NCBI GenBank assembly: GCA_023388335.1
Contig: JAEWGL010000103.1
Location: 1 to 24,676, forward strand
DNA length: 24,676 bases
DNA from: Pseudomonadota bacterium
GTDB lineage: Bacteria; Pseudomonadota; Gammaproteobacteria; Pseudomonadales; Pseudomonadaceae
Direction of reading: 5' to 3'
Part shown: in pieces, positions 6,977 to 20,454 of the stretch
Position numbering within the stretch: position 1 is the stretch's first letter
How the letters are laid out: each line of letters opens with the position of its first letter
Notes under the pieces: model-generated
What the model saw: the letters and a program-made list of their open reading frames with translations, nothing else
What the model was told of the DNA's origin: nothing
Database searches by the model: none
Program-made: the position numbers and the translations under genes

Positions 6977-7000
6977 GCTGGTCGAGACAAGGCCACTGTG

Positions 7001-8905
7001 ATGAAATGCGACCCCGCACTCTTTCGCCCAGCTCAGCCTGCCCTTGCCGTGAAACCCCGTCTGATCCGCCAACTGCTGCTGCCGCCTCTGATCATCCTGT
7101 TGATGATCGGCCTGGGCATGGCCGGCTACCTGATCAGCGAAAGCAACGGCATCCGTGCCCTGAGCGAGAACGGTGAGCGCCAGCTTGAGCTGCACGCGCG
7201 CACGGTCGAAAGCGAGATCAGCAAGTACACCTACCTGCCGAGCCTGCTCGAGCTGGAAGACAGCGTCTCCAGCCTGCTCACACTCGCCAATGGCGCGCAG
7301 CGCCAGACGGTCAACGAATACCTCGAAGGCCTGAACCGCCGCAGCCGCAGCCGGGCGATCTTCGTCCTCGATACCAGCGGCCGGGTACAGGCCACCAGCA
7401 ACTGGCGCGACGCCGACTCCTTCCTCGGTGAAGACCTGGCGTTCCGGGCTTACTTCCAGGATGCGGTGCGCGGCCAGCCGGGACGCTTCTACGGCATCGG
7501 CAGCACCACCGGCGAGGCCGGCTACTTCCTCGCCCATGGCCTGGAAGAGCATGGCAAGATCATCGGCGTGGCCGTGATCAAGGTGCGCCTGGACACCCTT
7601 GAGGAGCGTTGGCAGCGGGCCCGCCTGGAAGCCTTCGTCAGCGACGAGAACGGCATCATCATCCTTTCCAGCGACCCGGCGCGGCGGCTCAAGTCGGTCC
7701 GGCCGCTGACCCCACGGATCAAGGAGCGTCTGGCGCGCAGCCTGCAGTACTACTGGTGGCCGCTGAACGAGTTGCAGCCGCTAGCCCGCGAGAGCCTGGC
7801 CGACGGCGTAGAAAAGCTCACCTTCCCGGCCAACAGCGAGACGGACAAGGGCAAGCACCACGAGGTCGCCTACCTGGCGCAGACCCGCCGCCTGGCCGAC
7901 ACGCCGTGGCACTTCACCTTGCTCACGCCGCTGCAGGACCTGCGCCGCGAATCCATGGTGCAGGGCGTGCTGGTGGGGGTGGCCTTCGCCCTGCTGGCGA
8001 TCCTGCTGATCGCCTGGAACGAGCGGCGCAAGGTGATCGCCACGCGCCTGGCCGCCCGCGAGGCGCTGCAAGAGGCCAACAGCCAGCTGGAACGCAAGAT
8101 CGCCGAACGTACCGCCGACCTGCGCGCCAGCAACGATCGACTCAAGGGCCAGATCCGCGAGCGCCGCCACGCCGAACAGACCTTGCGCCACGCCCAGGAC
8201 GAACTGGTCCAGGCCGGCAAGCTGGCCGCCATCGGGCAGATGTCCACCAGCATCGCCCACGAACTGAACCAGCCCCTGGCGGCGCTGCGCACCCTCTCGG
8301 GCAATACCGTGCGCTTCCTCGAGCGCGGCGCCCTGGAAACCGCCAGCACCAACCTGCGCACCATGAACGAGCTGATCGACCGCATGGGCCGGATCACCGC
8401 CAGCCTGCGCTCATTCGCCCGGCGCGGCGACGACCGTGGCCAGGCGTCCTTGGCCAAGGCGGTCGACGCCAGCCTGCAGGTGCTGGGCAACCGCATCGCC
8501 GGCTGCCGCCTGCATAGCCAATTCGAGGACCAGCAACTGGCGATCGACCAGACCCGCCTGGAGCAGATCCTGGTCAACCTGATCGGCAACGCCCTGGACG
8601 CGATGGCCAGCCAACCGCAGCCCCAGCTCTGGCTCGAAGGTGAGCTGCAGGGTGACAAGTATCGCCTGCGGGTACGCGACAACGGCCACGGCATCGACGC
8701 CGAAACGCGCAAGCACCTGTTCGAGCCTTTTTTCACCACCAAGCCGGGCGAGCACGGCCTGGGCCTTGGCCTGACCCTATCAGCCAGCCTGGCCGCCGCC
8801 GCCAAGGGCACCCTGAACGTCGAGCACCCGGCCAACGGCGGCACGGCTTTTGTCCTGGTCTTGCCACTGGTCACGCCCGCGGCCGAATCGGCAGAATTGC
8901 AATGA
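7001..8905 (+). CDS. aauS: Sensor histidine kinase for acidic amino acids (DctB-like)
   Basis: This is a membrane sensor kinase of 634 residues. In P. putida the AauS/AauR pair controls uptake and use of glutamate and aspartate. A first membrane helix lies at about residues 24-46 (LLLPPLIILLMIGLGMAGYLI), then a periplasmic double-Cache-like sensor domain to about residue 318, and a second helix at about 322-340 (GVLVGVAFALLAILLIAW). A coiled coil follows (REALQEANSQLERKIAERT). The H box IAHELNQPLAALR has the phospho-acceptor His420. The ATPase core shows NLIGNALDAM, VRDNGHGID, LFEPFFTTK and HGLGLGLTLS. I chose ATG 7001, with AAGG 9 bases ahead. The frame is open further upstream, but only inside the ATPase gene or the inverted repeat. 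A GTG sits just before at 6998. Confidence 0.93.
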   Translation: MKCDPALFRPAQPALAVKPRLIRQLLLPPLIILLMIGLGMAGYLISESNGIRALSENGERQLELHARTVESEISKYTYLPSLLELEDSVSSLLTLANGAQRQTVNEYLEGLNRRSRSRAIFVLDTSGRVQATSNWRDADSFLGEDLAFRAYFQDAVRGQPGRFYGIGSTTGEAGYFLAHGLEEHGKIIGVAVIKVRLDTLEERWQRARLEAFVSDENGIIILSSDPARRLKSVRPLTPRIKERLARSLQYYWWPLNELQPLARESLADGVEKLTFPANSETDKGKHHEVAYLAQTRRLADTPWHFTLLTPLQDLRRESMVQGVLVGVAFALLAILLIAWNERRKVIATRLAAREALQEANSQLERKIAERTADLRASNDRLKGQIRERRHAEQTLRHAQDELVQAGKLAAIGQMSTSIAHELNQPLAALRTLSGNTVRFLERGALETASTNLRTMNELIDRMGRITASLRSFARRGDDRGQASLAKAVDASLQVLGNRIAGCRLHSQFEDQQLAIDQTRLEQILVNLIGNALDAMASQPQPQLWLEGELQGDKYRLRVRDNGHGIDAETRKHLFEPFFTTKPGEHGLGLGLTLSASLAAAAKGTLNVEHPANGGTAFVLVLPLVTPAAESAELQ

Positions 8906-8951
8906 TCATGAGCTGCGATGAACCGAGCGCTCCACTGAATCGAGAGCCACT

Positions 8952-10277
<1,326 letters not shown>

Positions 10278-10314
10278 TCGGGCACACGCCCTGCACCCAA
10301 CCCTGGAAGACAAC

Positions 10315-10650
10315 GTGGACCTTGTATTCAAAGCCGGCCTGGGCGCCGCCGTGGTGGTGCTCCTCGCCCTCCTGGCCAAGACCCGCAACTACTACATCGC
10401 GGGCCTGGTGCCGCTGTTCCCCACCTTCGCCCTGATCGCCCACTACATTGTCGGCAAGGGGCGCAGCCTGGCGGACCTGAAGACCACCATCCTGTTCGGC
10501 ATGTGGTCGATCATCCCTTACTTCGTCTACCTGGCGGCGCTGTACATCCTCGTCGATCGCATGCGCCTGGAGGCCTCGCTGGCCTTGGCTACCGTCGCCT
10601 GGCTGATCGCCGCGACGCTGCTGGTGACGCTGTGGGTGCGTTTGCACTAG
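10315..10650 (+). CDS. glpM: GlpM-family inner membrane protein
   Basis: A 111-residue, very hydrophobic protein that closely matches the GlpM/YdgC family in length and in blocks such as AKTRNYYIAGLVPLFPTFALIAHYIVG (split across two helices) and FGMWSIIPYFVYL. About four membrane helices can be drawn, at roughly residues 6-22, 27-47, 62-82 and 86-107. P. aeruginosa glpM was named for its place next to glpD and linked to alginate production; its molecular function is not established. The start is GTG at 10315, preceded by GGAAGA. The 37-base gap after aauR suggests co-transcription. The last 62 bases overlap the end of the opposite-strand hydrolase gene. Confidence 0.9.
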   Translation: MDLVFKAGLGAAVVVLLALLAKTRNYYIAGLVPLFPTFALIAHYIVGKGRSLADLKTTILFGMWSIIPYFVYLAALYILVDRMRLEASLALATVAWLIAATLLVTLWVRLH

Positions 10651-11638
10651 AGGCCAGCCATTGCCGCGGCGCTTCACGGCAAGACTTGAGATAGGGCAGC
10701 ACCGCTGCCAATAGGGGCGCCTTGAAGGGTTCCTGGAAGCGATGTGCCAGACCCGGGATCAGGCGCAGCTGGCTACCCTGAAGATGCGCGGCCAGGTGCA
10801 CGCCATGCATGACGGGCAACAATGGGTCGGCCGTGCCATGTACCACCAAGGTCGGCAAGCGCAACCGATTGAGCAACGCGACCCGGCTCGGTTCGGCCAG
10901 GATCGCCATGATCTGGCGCTTGGCCCCTTGCGGATTGAACGCTCGGTCATAGGCCGCGGCAGCCTGTTGCACCAGCGCGGCCCGGTCGTCGCGCAGTTGC
11001 GGGCTGCCCAACGCCGCCAGCAGATCCGCCTGCTGTTCCAGGGCGACCGCGCGGTTCGGGGCACTGCGCTGCGCCAGCAACCGCACCAGTGCCGGGCTCG
11101 GTGCTGGCAAGCCCGCGGCCCCGGAACTGGACATCACTAGCGTCAGGCTGCGCACCCGCGCGGGCGCCATGGCCGCCAGGTGCTGGGCAATCATCCCACC
11201 CATGCTCACCCCCAGCACATGAAACTGCTCGATCTGCAGCGAATCCATCAGGCGCAGGCCGTCGGTGGCCATATCGGTCAAGGTATAGGGCGCCACCACC
11301 GGCAGGCCGAACTTATAGCGCAGCAACGCCAGCGAGAGGCTGGCCGAGGGCGGCGCTTGGTTCCAGCGCGACAGGCCGACATCGCGGTTGTCGTAGCGAA
11401 TCACCCGAAACCCTTGGCGACACAAGGCCTCGACCACATCATCAGGCCAATGGATCAGTTGCCCGCCCAGCCCCATGATCAGCAGCAAGGTCGGGTCGAG
11501 CGGATCGCCGATGCTCTGGTAGACCAGGCTCAGTTCGCCCAGCTCGGCCCGTTGCGCCGGCACCTGGGTATCACAGCGCGACGTGGTGGCGAAGGCGGTT
11601 GACGCACTCAGCAGTAAACAAATCAGAAAAGCCCGCAT
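10589..11638 (-). CDS. Alpha/beta-fold hydrolase with N-terminal signal peptide
   Basis: A 349-residue alpha/beta hydrolase. The start chosen is ATG at 11638, which gives a clean signal sequence MRAFLICLLLSASTAFA; a TTG at 11659 would add seven residues. The oxyanion region is LLLIMGLGGQLIHW, the nucleophile elbow is GVSMGG with Ser145, and the likely acid and base are Asp271 (VVHGTADPLLP) and His299 (PGLAHRF). The triad and fold support hydrolysis of an ester, lactone or similar bond, but the substrate is unknown. The export signal and CRCD-like cysteine near residue 22 suggest a periplasmic or envelope location. The last 21 or so residues are encoded antisense to glpM and look low in complexity (Ala, Ser, Arg), so the family's normal end may be earlier. 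It is divergent from metR. Confidence 0.85.
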   Translation of the reverse strand: MRAFLICLLLSASTAFATTSRCDTQVPAQRAELGELSLVYQSIGDPLDPTLLLIMGLGGQLIHWPDDVVEALCRQGFRVIRYDNRDVGLSRWNQAPPSASLSLALLRYKFGLPVVAPYTLTDMATDGLRLMDSLQIEQFHVLGVSMGGMIAQHLAAMAPARVRSLTLVMSSSGAAGLPAPSPALVRLLAQRSAPNRAVALEQQADLLAALGSPQLRDDRAALVQQAAAAYDRAFNPQGAKRQIMAILAEPSRVALLNRLRLPTLVVHGTADPLLPVMHGVHLAAHLQGSQLRLIPGLAHRFQEPFKAPLLAAVLPYLKSCREAPRQWLASSANAPTASPAASRRSARRR

Positions 11639-11712
11639 GGACGAAACACCAGAATGCAAATCCCCAGTAGAGCGCGAGTCTGATGAATTCCCTTGGAGCG
11701 CGCTGCCACACT

Positions 11713-11850
11713 TTCATGACCGTTTGATGAAGTCCTCCCAGCGGTAGCTTTGCGCGCAGCGCCGAGCGAGAAGCGTACGGTCCGCCAAAGTCGACAGCGA
11801 CGACAACATGAGGGAAACTCAACACCATTCGATATTGCATCAAATATTGC
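11713..11850. promoter_or_regulatory. Divergent control region of the hydrolase gene and metR
   Basis: The 226 bases between the two divergent starts hold TTCAT-N9-ATGAA at 11713-11731 and two copies of ATATTGC, 12 bp apart (11832-11838 and 11844-11850). No clear TGAA-N5-TTCA MetR box was found. The function of these repeats is unknown. Confidence 0.35.
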
Positions 11851-11864
11851 TCATGGAGCCCGTT

Positions 11865-12782
11865 GTGCTGGAAATCCGTCACCTGAAAACCCTGCATGCC
11901 CTGCGCGAGGCTGACAGCCTGGTCGAGGCTGCCGAGCGCTTGCACCTGACCCAGTCAGCGCTGTCCCACCAGTTCAAGGAGCTGGAGGAACGCGTCGGCA
12001 TGCAGCTGTTCGTTCGCAAGAGCAAGCCAATCCGTTTCACCAGCGCCGGCCTGCGCCTGCTGCAACTGGCCGACGCCACCCTGCCCCTGCTGCGCGGCGC
12101 CGAACGGGACATCGCCCGCCTGGCCGGTGGCACCGCCGGACGCCTGCACATGGCCATCGAATGCCATAGCTGTTTCCAATGGCTGATGCCGACCATCGAT
12201 CAGTTCCGTGACGCGTGGCCCGAGGTGGAGCTCGACCTGGCCTCGGGCTTCGCCTTCGCGCCGCTGCCGGCCCTGGCCCGCGGTGATCTTGACCTGGTGG
12301 TGACCTCCGATCCGCTGGACCTGGCCGGCATCACCTATGTGCCGTTGTTTACCTACGAAGCCATGCTGGCCGTGGCCAACCAGCACCCGTTGGCGAGCAA
12401 GCCGTTCGTCGTGCCCCAGGACTTGGCCGACCAGACCTTGATCACCTACCCGGTCGAGCGCGACCGCCTGGACATCTTCACCCGCTTCCTGGAGCCGGCC
12501 GACATCGAGCCGGCGCAAGTGCGCACCTCCGAGCTGACGGTGATGATGATGCAGCTGGTGGCCAGCGGCCGGGGCGTGTGTGGCATGCCGCACTGGGCAT
12601 TGCACGAATACAGCTCGCGGGGGTATGTAAAGGGCAAGCGCCTGGGTGACAAAGGGCTGTTCGCCACCCTCTACGCCGCGGTGCGCACCGACATGCTCGA
12701 TGCGCCCTATATGCGCGATTTCCTGCTGACGGCCAAGGACACTTCCTTCGCTACCCTGGACGGGGTCAGTGCGGTGCGTTGA
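11865..12782 (+). CDS. metR: LysR-type regulator of methionine synthesis
   Basis: This is a LysR-family activator of 305 residues that in Gammaproteobacteria uses homocysteine to control metE, metH and related genes. After the GTG start the protein begins LEIRHLKTLHALREADSL, as in MetR. The helix-turn-helix is at about residues 18-40 (AAERLHLTQSALSHQFKELE), followed by FVRKSKPIRFT. The effector domain has the MetR hallmark IECHSCFQWL and DLVVTSDPL. GTG at 11865 was chosen because GGAG at 11855-11858 is 6 bases ahead and the length then equals the family's. An ATG at 11853 lacks a ribosome binding site, and the frame is open to 11808. Its 3' end overlaps the NUDIX gene tail to tail by 17 bases. 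Confidence 0.93.
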   Translation: MLEIRHLKTLHALREADSLVEAAERLHLTQSALSHQFKELEERVGMQLFVRKSKPIRFTSAGLRLLQLADATLPLLRGAERDIARLAGGTAGRLHMAIECHSCFQWLMPTIDQFRDAWPEVELDLASGFAFAPLPALARGDLDLVVTSDPLDLAGITYVPLFTYEAMLAVANQHPLASKPFVVPQDLADQTLITYPVERDRLDIFTRFLEPADIEPAQVRTSELTVMMMQLVASGRGVCGMPHWALHEYSSRGYVKGKRLGDKGLFATLYAAVRTDMLDAPYMRDFLLTAKDTSFATLDGVSAVR

Positions 12783-13179
12783 GGCCCTCGCGGTAAAGTG
12801 GCAGGATCAGGTCGCGGGTCAGCGGCGCCAGCACCAGCGTGTGCTCCTGATCTGCGGCGATCCACACCGCCTCCGCGATCTCGGCCGCCGGCACGACGCT
12901 GGCGGCGCTTTGGACCTGGAACAGTTCGGCACGCACCTCGAAGCCCGGCTCGTTGGCCGCCGGCGCGCTGAACTGCCCCAGGTAGCGCGCCTGCTCCGGG
13001 GCAATGCGCAGGCCCAGCTCCTCGTGCAGCTCACGGGCCAGTGCCTGCAGCGCGGTCTCCCCGGCATCGATCTTGCCGCCAGGCTGCATGAAGGCCTCGG
13101 TGCCGCGCTTGCGCACCAGCAGGGTGCGGCCTTGCGGGTCGAGCAGCAGGGCGGCGGCGATGTGGATTGTCCGGGTCAT
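12766..13179 (-). CDS. NUDIX hydrolase
   Basis: A 137-residue single-domain NUDIX hydrolase starting MTRTIHIAAALLLD. The NUDIX box is perfect: G35-x5-E41-x7-R49-E50-L51-x-E53-E54-x-G56-L57 (GGKIDAGETALQALARELHE and on). These residues bind the metal ions that cut nucleoside diphosphates linked to another group. RGTEAFMQPGGK places it near the MutT/ADP-ribose type, but the substrate cannot be read from sequence. The frame is open upstream to 13275, but those codons look non-coding and the family start is the ATG at 13179. The gene is convergent with metR and divergent from lhr across a repeat-bearing gap. Confidence 0.9.
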   Translation of the reverse strand: MTRTIHIAAALLLDPQGRTLLVRKRGTEAFMQPGGKIDAGETALQALARELHEELGLRIAPEQARYLGQFSAPAANEPGFEVRAELFQVQSAASVVPAAEIAEAVWIAADQEHTLVLAPLTRDLILPLYREGLNAPH

Positions 13180-13281
13180 GGTGGGCTCGCTATGGGCAGA
13201 CGGGTGCGAAGGATCACATGGAGGACCTCCTGTTACAACAGCAGGAAAGTCGCCACCTTGGCCACTTCGGTGCACGCCGCT

Positions 13282-13402
13282 ACCCTCACCCCAGCCCTCT
13301 CCCAGAGGGAGAAGGAGCCGATAGCGGGCGTCAGGCAGGTCACCATCGGCCAGACAACGCGGTCAGTTCCCTCTCCCTCTGGGAGAGGGCTAGGGTGAGG
13401 GT
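13282..13402. repeat. MITE-like inverted-repeat unit (CCCTCTCCC family)
   Basis: Two 35-base arms, 13282-13316 and 13368-13402, are inverted copies matching at 33 of 35 positions and flank a 51-base core. Each arm also folds alone: CCCTCTCCC-AGA-GGGAGAAGG on the left and CCCTCTCCC-TCT-GGGAGAGGG on the right. Outer ends read ACCCTCACCCCAG and CTAGGGTGAGGGT. Repeats of this ACCCTCACCC/CCCTCTCCC kind are scattered in intergenic DNA of many Gammaproteobacteria and behave like non-autonomous mobile elements. No transposase gene lies inside. The rest of the 352-base NUDIX-lhr gap (13180-13281 and 13403-13531) shows only the small palindrome GGAGGACCTCC near 13220 and must hold both promoters. Confidence 0.85.
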
Positions 13403-13531
13403 TGGTAGCCGCGCGACTCGAACTGGCATCCCGCTTCGCATCGTTCCGTGCAAAGAGGCAGATCGCCGATCCTGCCCTCCGGCTGACGAACGCCCCTTGC
13501 CATTCATGGCACCGGACCGCATAAACAGGTG

Positions 13532-17825
<4,294 letters not shown>

Positions 17826-17827
<2 letters not shown>

Positions 17828-17859
17828 TCGAGGCATGCCGATCTCAAGTAGCTTCGATC
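17826..17859 (+). terminator. Weak hairpin overlapping the lhr stop
   Basis: GATCGAGGC (17826-17834) pairs with GCTTCGATC (17851-17859) with one mismatch and a 16-base loop. There is no T-run. It is the only candidate for ending the lhr message before the opposite-strand regulator gene, which it nearly touches. Confidence 0.3.
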
Positions 17860-17872
17860 TGAATTCGACACC

Positions 17873-18391
17873 CTATAATCTATTTAACCCTGCTTCGATC
17901 GGGCAACCTGTGCAGACCGCCGGATCGCACAGTCGGCACACCGACAATGCGTGATCTTCATCCCTGACCAGCCCTCGCAGCAGTTTTTCGCACAGTCGAC
18001 CCAGTGTCTCCCGCTCGGTCGCGTCGAGGACCGTCAGCATCTGCGCGGTGTGCGCCTGGCGCGCAGCGAGTATGGCCGTGCATCCTCCCTCGCCAGTGGG
18101 CGTGAGGTACAGCGCTACCGCGCGTCGATCATGTTGACTCGCGCGCCGTTCCACTACCTCTCTCGCCACCAGACGGTCGACCAGGCGCACGGTCCCCGGA
18201 TGGGAAAGCCGCAACGCCCGGCGCAATTGTTCGATGCTCATACCAGGCGCATGCCCCAGCAAGGCAAGGGCCGCAGCGGCCACCCCGGGCTCAGGCGCCT
18301 GCGCGTCGGCACTTTGTAAAAGGTTGTCGGCCAGCGCCAACGCCAGCGCCCCCAAGACGTTCTCAATCTTCATATCGTTCATACATAACAT
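17873..18391 (-). CDS. MarR-family regulator with C-terminal four-cysteine motif
   Basis: A 172-residue winged-helix regulator. The DNA-binding region is about residues 44-105: MSIEQLRRALRLSHPGTVRLVDRL is the helix-turn-helix and ERRASQHDRRAVALYLTPTG is the wing with the MarR-type D-x-R-R signature. The C-terminus holds Cys152, 155, 160 and 163 (CRLCDPAVCTGC, spacing C-x2-C-x4-C-x2-C), suited to metal binding or thiol-based sensing. It is divergent from a DUF417 membrane protein gene, and two mirrored 17-bp sites lie between, so it probably represses both. Three in-frame ATGs (18391, 18382, 18373) are possible; none has a good ribosome binding site. The last codons (TTA, AAT, AGA, TTA) are AT-rich, unlike the rest. 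The inducer is unknown. Confidence 0.85.
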   Translation of the reverse strand: MLCMNDMKIENVLGALALALADNLLQSADAQAPEPGVAAAALALLGHAPGMSIEQLRRALRLSHPGTVRLVDRLVAREVVERRASQHDRRAVALYLTPTGEGGCTAILAARQAHTAQMLTVLDATERETLGRLCEKLLRGLVRDEDHALSVCRLCDPAVCTGCPIEAGLNRL

Positions 18392-18393
18392 AA

Positions 18394-18443
18394 TGTGCGT
18401 GGCGCATATATTTTACAAGAAACAAGTATATGCTTGGCGCACA
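18394..18443. promoter_or_regulatory. Paired mirrored operator-like sites between marR-like gene and DUF417 gene
   Basis: TGTGCG-TGGC-GCATATA (18394-18410) and its mirror TATATGC-TTGG-CGCACA (18427-18443) share 13 identical positions outside the 4-base centre. Centres are 33 bp apart, about three helical turns. They frame the only possible promoter space between the two divergent genes. Binding by the adjacent MarR-type protein is the natural inference. Confidence 0.7.
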
Positions 18444-18463
18444 CTTTTCAGGGAGATGTCTGC

Positions 18464-18967
18464 ATGCTTTCAATAACCAACCGCTCTACCGCTTGCCCGC
18501 GCGCTGATCGCATCCACACCTTGATGGCCGCCGGCCGTGCTATCGCCCTCGCGGGTGTGGTGTTGCCGATGCTGCTCATCGGCCTGCTGAAGTTCACCCA
18601 GGTCCAGGTAGAGGCCCTGAAACCACTCATCCACGGCACGCCCTGGCTGCGCTGGATGTACGTGGTCTTCGGCGAAGTGGGCGCCTCTCACTTCCTCGGT
18701 GTCGTCGAGTTGCTGACAGCGGCGCTGCTTGTCGCATCGCGGTGGTCAGCCAAGGCAGCGGTGGCCGGCGGGCTGCTTGGCATCGTGACCTTCGTCACCA
18801 CCCTTTCGATCATGTTCGCACTGCCGATCTGGAACGACCTCGCCGGGGGCTTCCCCTGGCTGAACAGACTGGGCACCTTCCTGCTCAAGGACATCGCGCT
18901 ACTGGGTATCAGCCTGGTGGTGTTCGCGCAAGGGCTTGGCCATCTGCATGCTCGCCCGACAAAATAG
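18464..18967 (+). CDS. DUF417 (RclC/YkgB-like) inner membrane protein
   Basis: A 167-residue protein with about four membrane helices (roughly residues 25-43, 74-92, 97-118 and 138-156). The blocks KFTQVQVEALKPLIHGTPWLRW, SHFLGVVELLTAALLV and GGFPWLNRLGTFLLKDIALLG are typical of the DUF417 family. E. coli RclC belongs to this family and is needed for resistance to reactive chlorine; its biochemical role is not known. ATG 18464 was chosen because GGGAG at 18451-18455 is 8 bases ahead, although the frame is open further upstream across the operators. It is divergent from a MarR-type regulator with a cysteine cluster, which hints at induction by oxidants or electrophiles. That link is inference. 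Confidence 0.85.
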   Translation: MLSITNRSTACPRADRIHTLMAAGRAIALAGVVLPMLLIGLLKFTQVQVEALKPLIHGTPWLRWMYVVFGEVGASHFLGVVELLTAALLVASRWSAKAAVAGGLLGIVTFVTTLSIMFALPIWNDLAGGFPWLNRLGTFLLKDIALLGISLVVFAQGLGHLHARPTK

Positions 18968-19001
18968 CCAGGCGCAACGCTTGCTGCAGCAGTGCGCAAA
19001 C

Positions 19002-19028
19002 AAAAACCCCGGCCAGTTGGCCGGGGTT
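19002..19028 (-). terminator. Intrinsic terminator of the proY-like gene (possibly bidirectional)
   Basis: AACCCCGGCCA (19005-19015) and TGGCCGGGGTT (19018-19028) form a strong GC-rich stem. Read on the minus strand it is followed by a T-run (the A-run at 19002-19006). It lies 8 bases beyond the permease stop. On the plus strand it may also stop the DUF417 transcript, though with a poor T-run. Confidence 0.9.
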
Positions 19029-19035
19029 CTTCACA

Positions 19036-20454
19036 TCAGGATGCGGTCTGCACCGAACCCGCTGTCTCTTTGGGCGACAGTCGGAACACGTAATACAGCA
19101 CCGTCAGCAACACCAGGAACGCTGGACCGATGTACAGGGCCACGCGGGTATCCTCGAAGTACGCCATCAAGCCGACCACCAGGATCAGGAACGCCAGCGC
19201 CAGGTAGGAGCTCAGCGGCCATAGCCACATGCGGTACTTGAGCGCGGCGCGCTCGGTCACACTGAGGCCGGAACGGAATTTCAGCTGCGCCAGGAGAATC
19301 ATCACCCAAGTCCAGATCGCGCCGAAGGTAGCGATCGAGGTTACCCAGACGAAGACTTTTTCCGGTACCAGGTAGTTGGCCAGCACACCGAGCAGCAGCG
19401 CACCGATCGACAGCAGCAAGGCGTTGCGCGGCACGCCGTTGCGCGAGGTACGGGCGAAGGCCGCCGGTGCCTGGCCGTTCTGCGCCAGACTGTAGAGCAT
19501 GCGCCCGGTGCTGAAGATGCCACCGTTGCAGGACGACAGCGCGGCGGTGATGACCACGAAGTTGATGATGCCGGCGGCGGTCTTGATGCCCAGGCGCTCG
19601 AAGGTCATGACGAAGGGGCTGCCCTGGCTGCCGATTTCGTTCCACGGGTAGATCGACAGGATCACGAACAGCGCGCCGACGTAGAACAACAGGATGCGCC
19701 AGAAGACCGAGCCGATAGCCTGCGGAATGGTCTTCTGTGGATTGCGCGCCTCACCGGCGGTGAGACCGATCATCTCCACGCCCAGGTAGGCGAACATCAC
19801 CATCTGCAGCGACATCAGCACGCCGGTCATGCCGTTAGGCATGAAGCCGCCGTTGCTCCAGAGGTTGGAGATGCCCATCGCCACGCCGTCATTGCCCAGG
19901 CCAAAGGCAATGATGCCGATGCCGCCCAGTACCATGGCGATGATGGTGACGATCTTGATCAGGGCGAACCAGAATTCGAACTCGCCGAAGGCCTTGACTG
20001 CGATCAGGTTGATCGCGCCCATGCTGCCCAAGGCCGCCAGTGCCCAGATCCAGCGCGGCACGTCGGGGAACCAGATGCCCATGTAAATGGCCACCGCGGT
20101 GATTTCTGCGACGCAGGTCACCAGCCACAGGAACCAGTAGTTCCAGCCGGTGAGAAAGCCCGCCAGCGGGCCGAGGTAATCCTGGGCATAGCGGCTGAAG
20201 GAACCGGCTACGGGATTGTGCACCGCCATTTCGCCAAGGGCGCGCATGATCACCAGGATCGCCAGGCCGCCAATGATGTAGGAAAACATGATGGCCGGAC
20301 CGGCCATTTCGATGGCCTTGGCCGAGCCGAGGAACAGGCCGACACCGATACAGGCGCCCAGCGCCATCAGGCGAATGTGCCGCTCGCCGAGTTCACGCTT
20401 GAGTGGACCGCCCTGGGCGGACTCACCATGAGCTGGGTGATTGCCGACTGGCAT
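19036..20454 (-). CDS. proY: Amino acid permease, APC superfamily (ProY-like)
   Basis: A 472-residue secondary transporter with about 12 membrane helices, length normal for the amino acid transporter (AAT) family. The N-terminus carries LKRELGERHIRLMALGACIGVGLFLGS (split here: GERHIRLMALGACIGVGLF), the hallmark of helix 1, where the unwound GxG stretch binds substrate. Also present are RALGEMAVHNPVAGSFSRYA, the helix 6 segment QMVMFAYLGVEMIGLTAGEA and NGGIFSTGRMLYSLAQNGQAP. These fit the proline-specific permease ProY, but substrate assignments within this family are unreliable; histidine or another amino acid is possible. The start ATG (20452-20454) has GAGG about 10 bases ahead. An Hfq/Crc motif lies just upstream of that, and an intrinsic terminator closes the gene. 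Confidence 0.88.
   Translation of the reverse strand: MPVGNHPAHGESAQGGPLKRELGERHIRLMALGACIGVGLFLGSAKAIEMAGPAIMFSYIIGGLAILVIMRALGEMAVHNPVAGSFSRYAQDYLGPLAGFLTGWNYWFLWLVTCVAEITAVAIYMGIWFPDVPRWIWALAALGSMGAINLIAVKAFGEFEFWFALIKIVTIIAMVLGGIGIIAFGLGNDGVAMGISNLWSNGGFMPNGMTGVLMSLQMVMFAYLGVEMIGLTAGEARNPQKTIPQAIGSVFWRILLFYVGALFVILSIYPWNEIGSQGSPFVMTFERLGIKTAAGIINFVVITAALSSCNGGIFSTGRMLYSLAQNGQAPAAFARTSRNGVPRNALLLSIGALLLGVLANYLVPEKVFVWVTSIATFGAIWTWVMILLAQLKFRSGLSVTERAALKYRMWLWPLSSYLALAFLILVVGLMAYFEDTRVALYIGPAFLVLLTVLYYVFRLSPKETAGSVQTAS

Noticed and set aside
6884..7000. Upstream extension of the sensor kinase to 6884
   Set aside because: It would begin inside the ATPase gene and add residues with no family likeness before the first membrane helix.
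13455..13480. GGCAG...CTGCC palindrome with two GATC cores before lhr
   Set aside because: The stem is short and imperfect, with no consistent spacing to the lhr start; it is not distinguishable from chance in GC-rich DNA.
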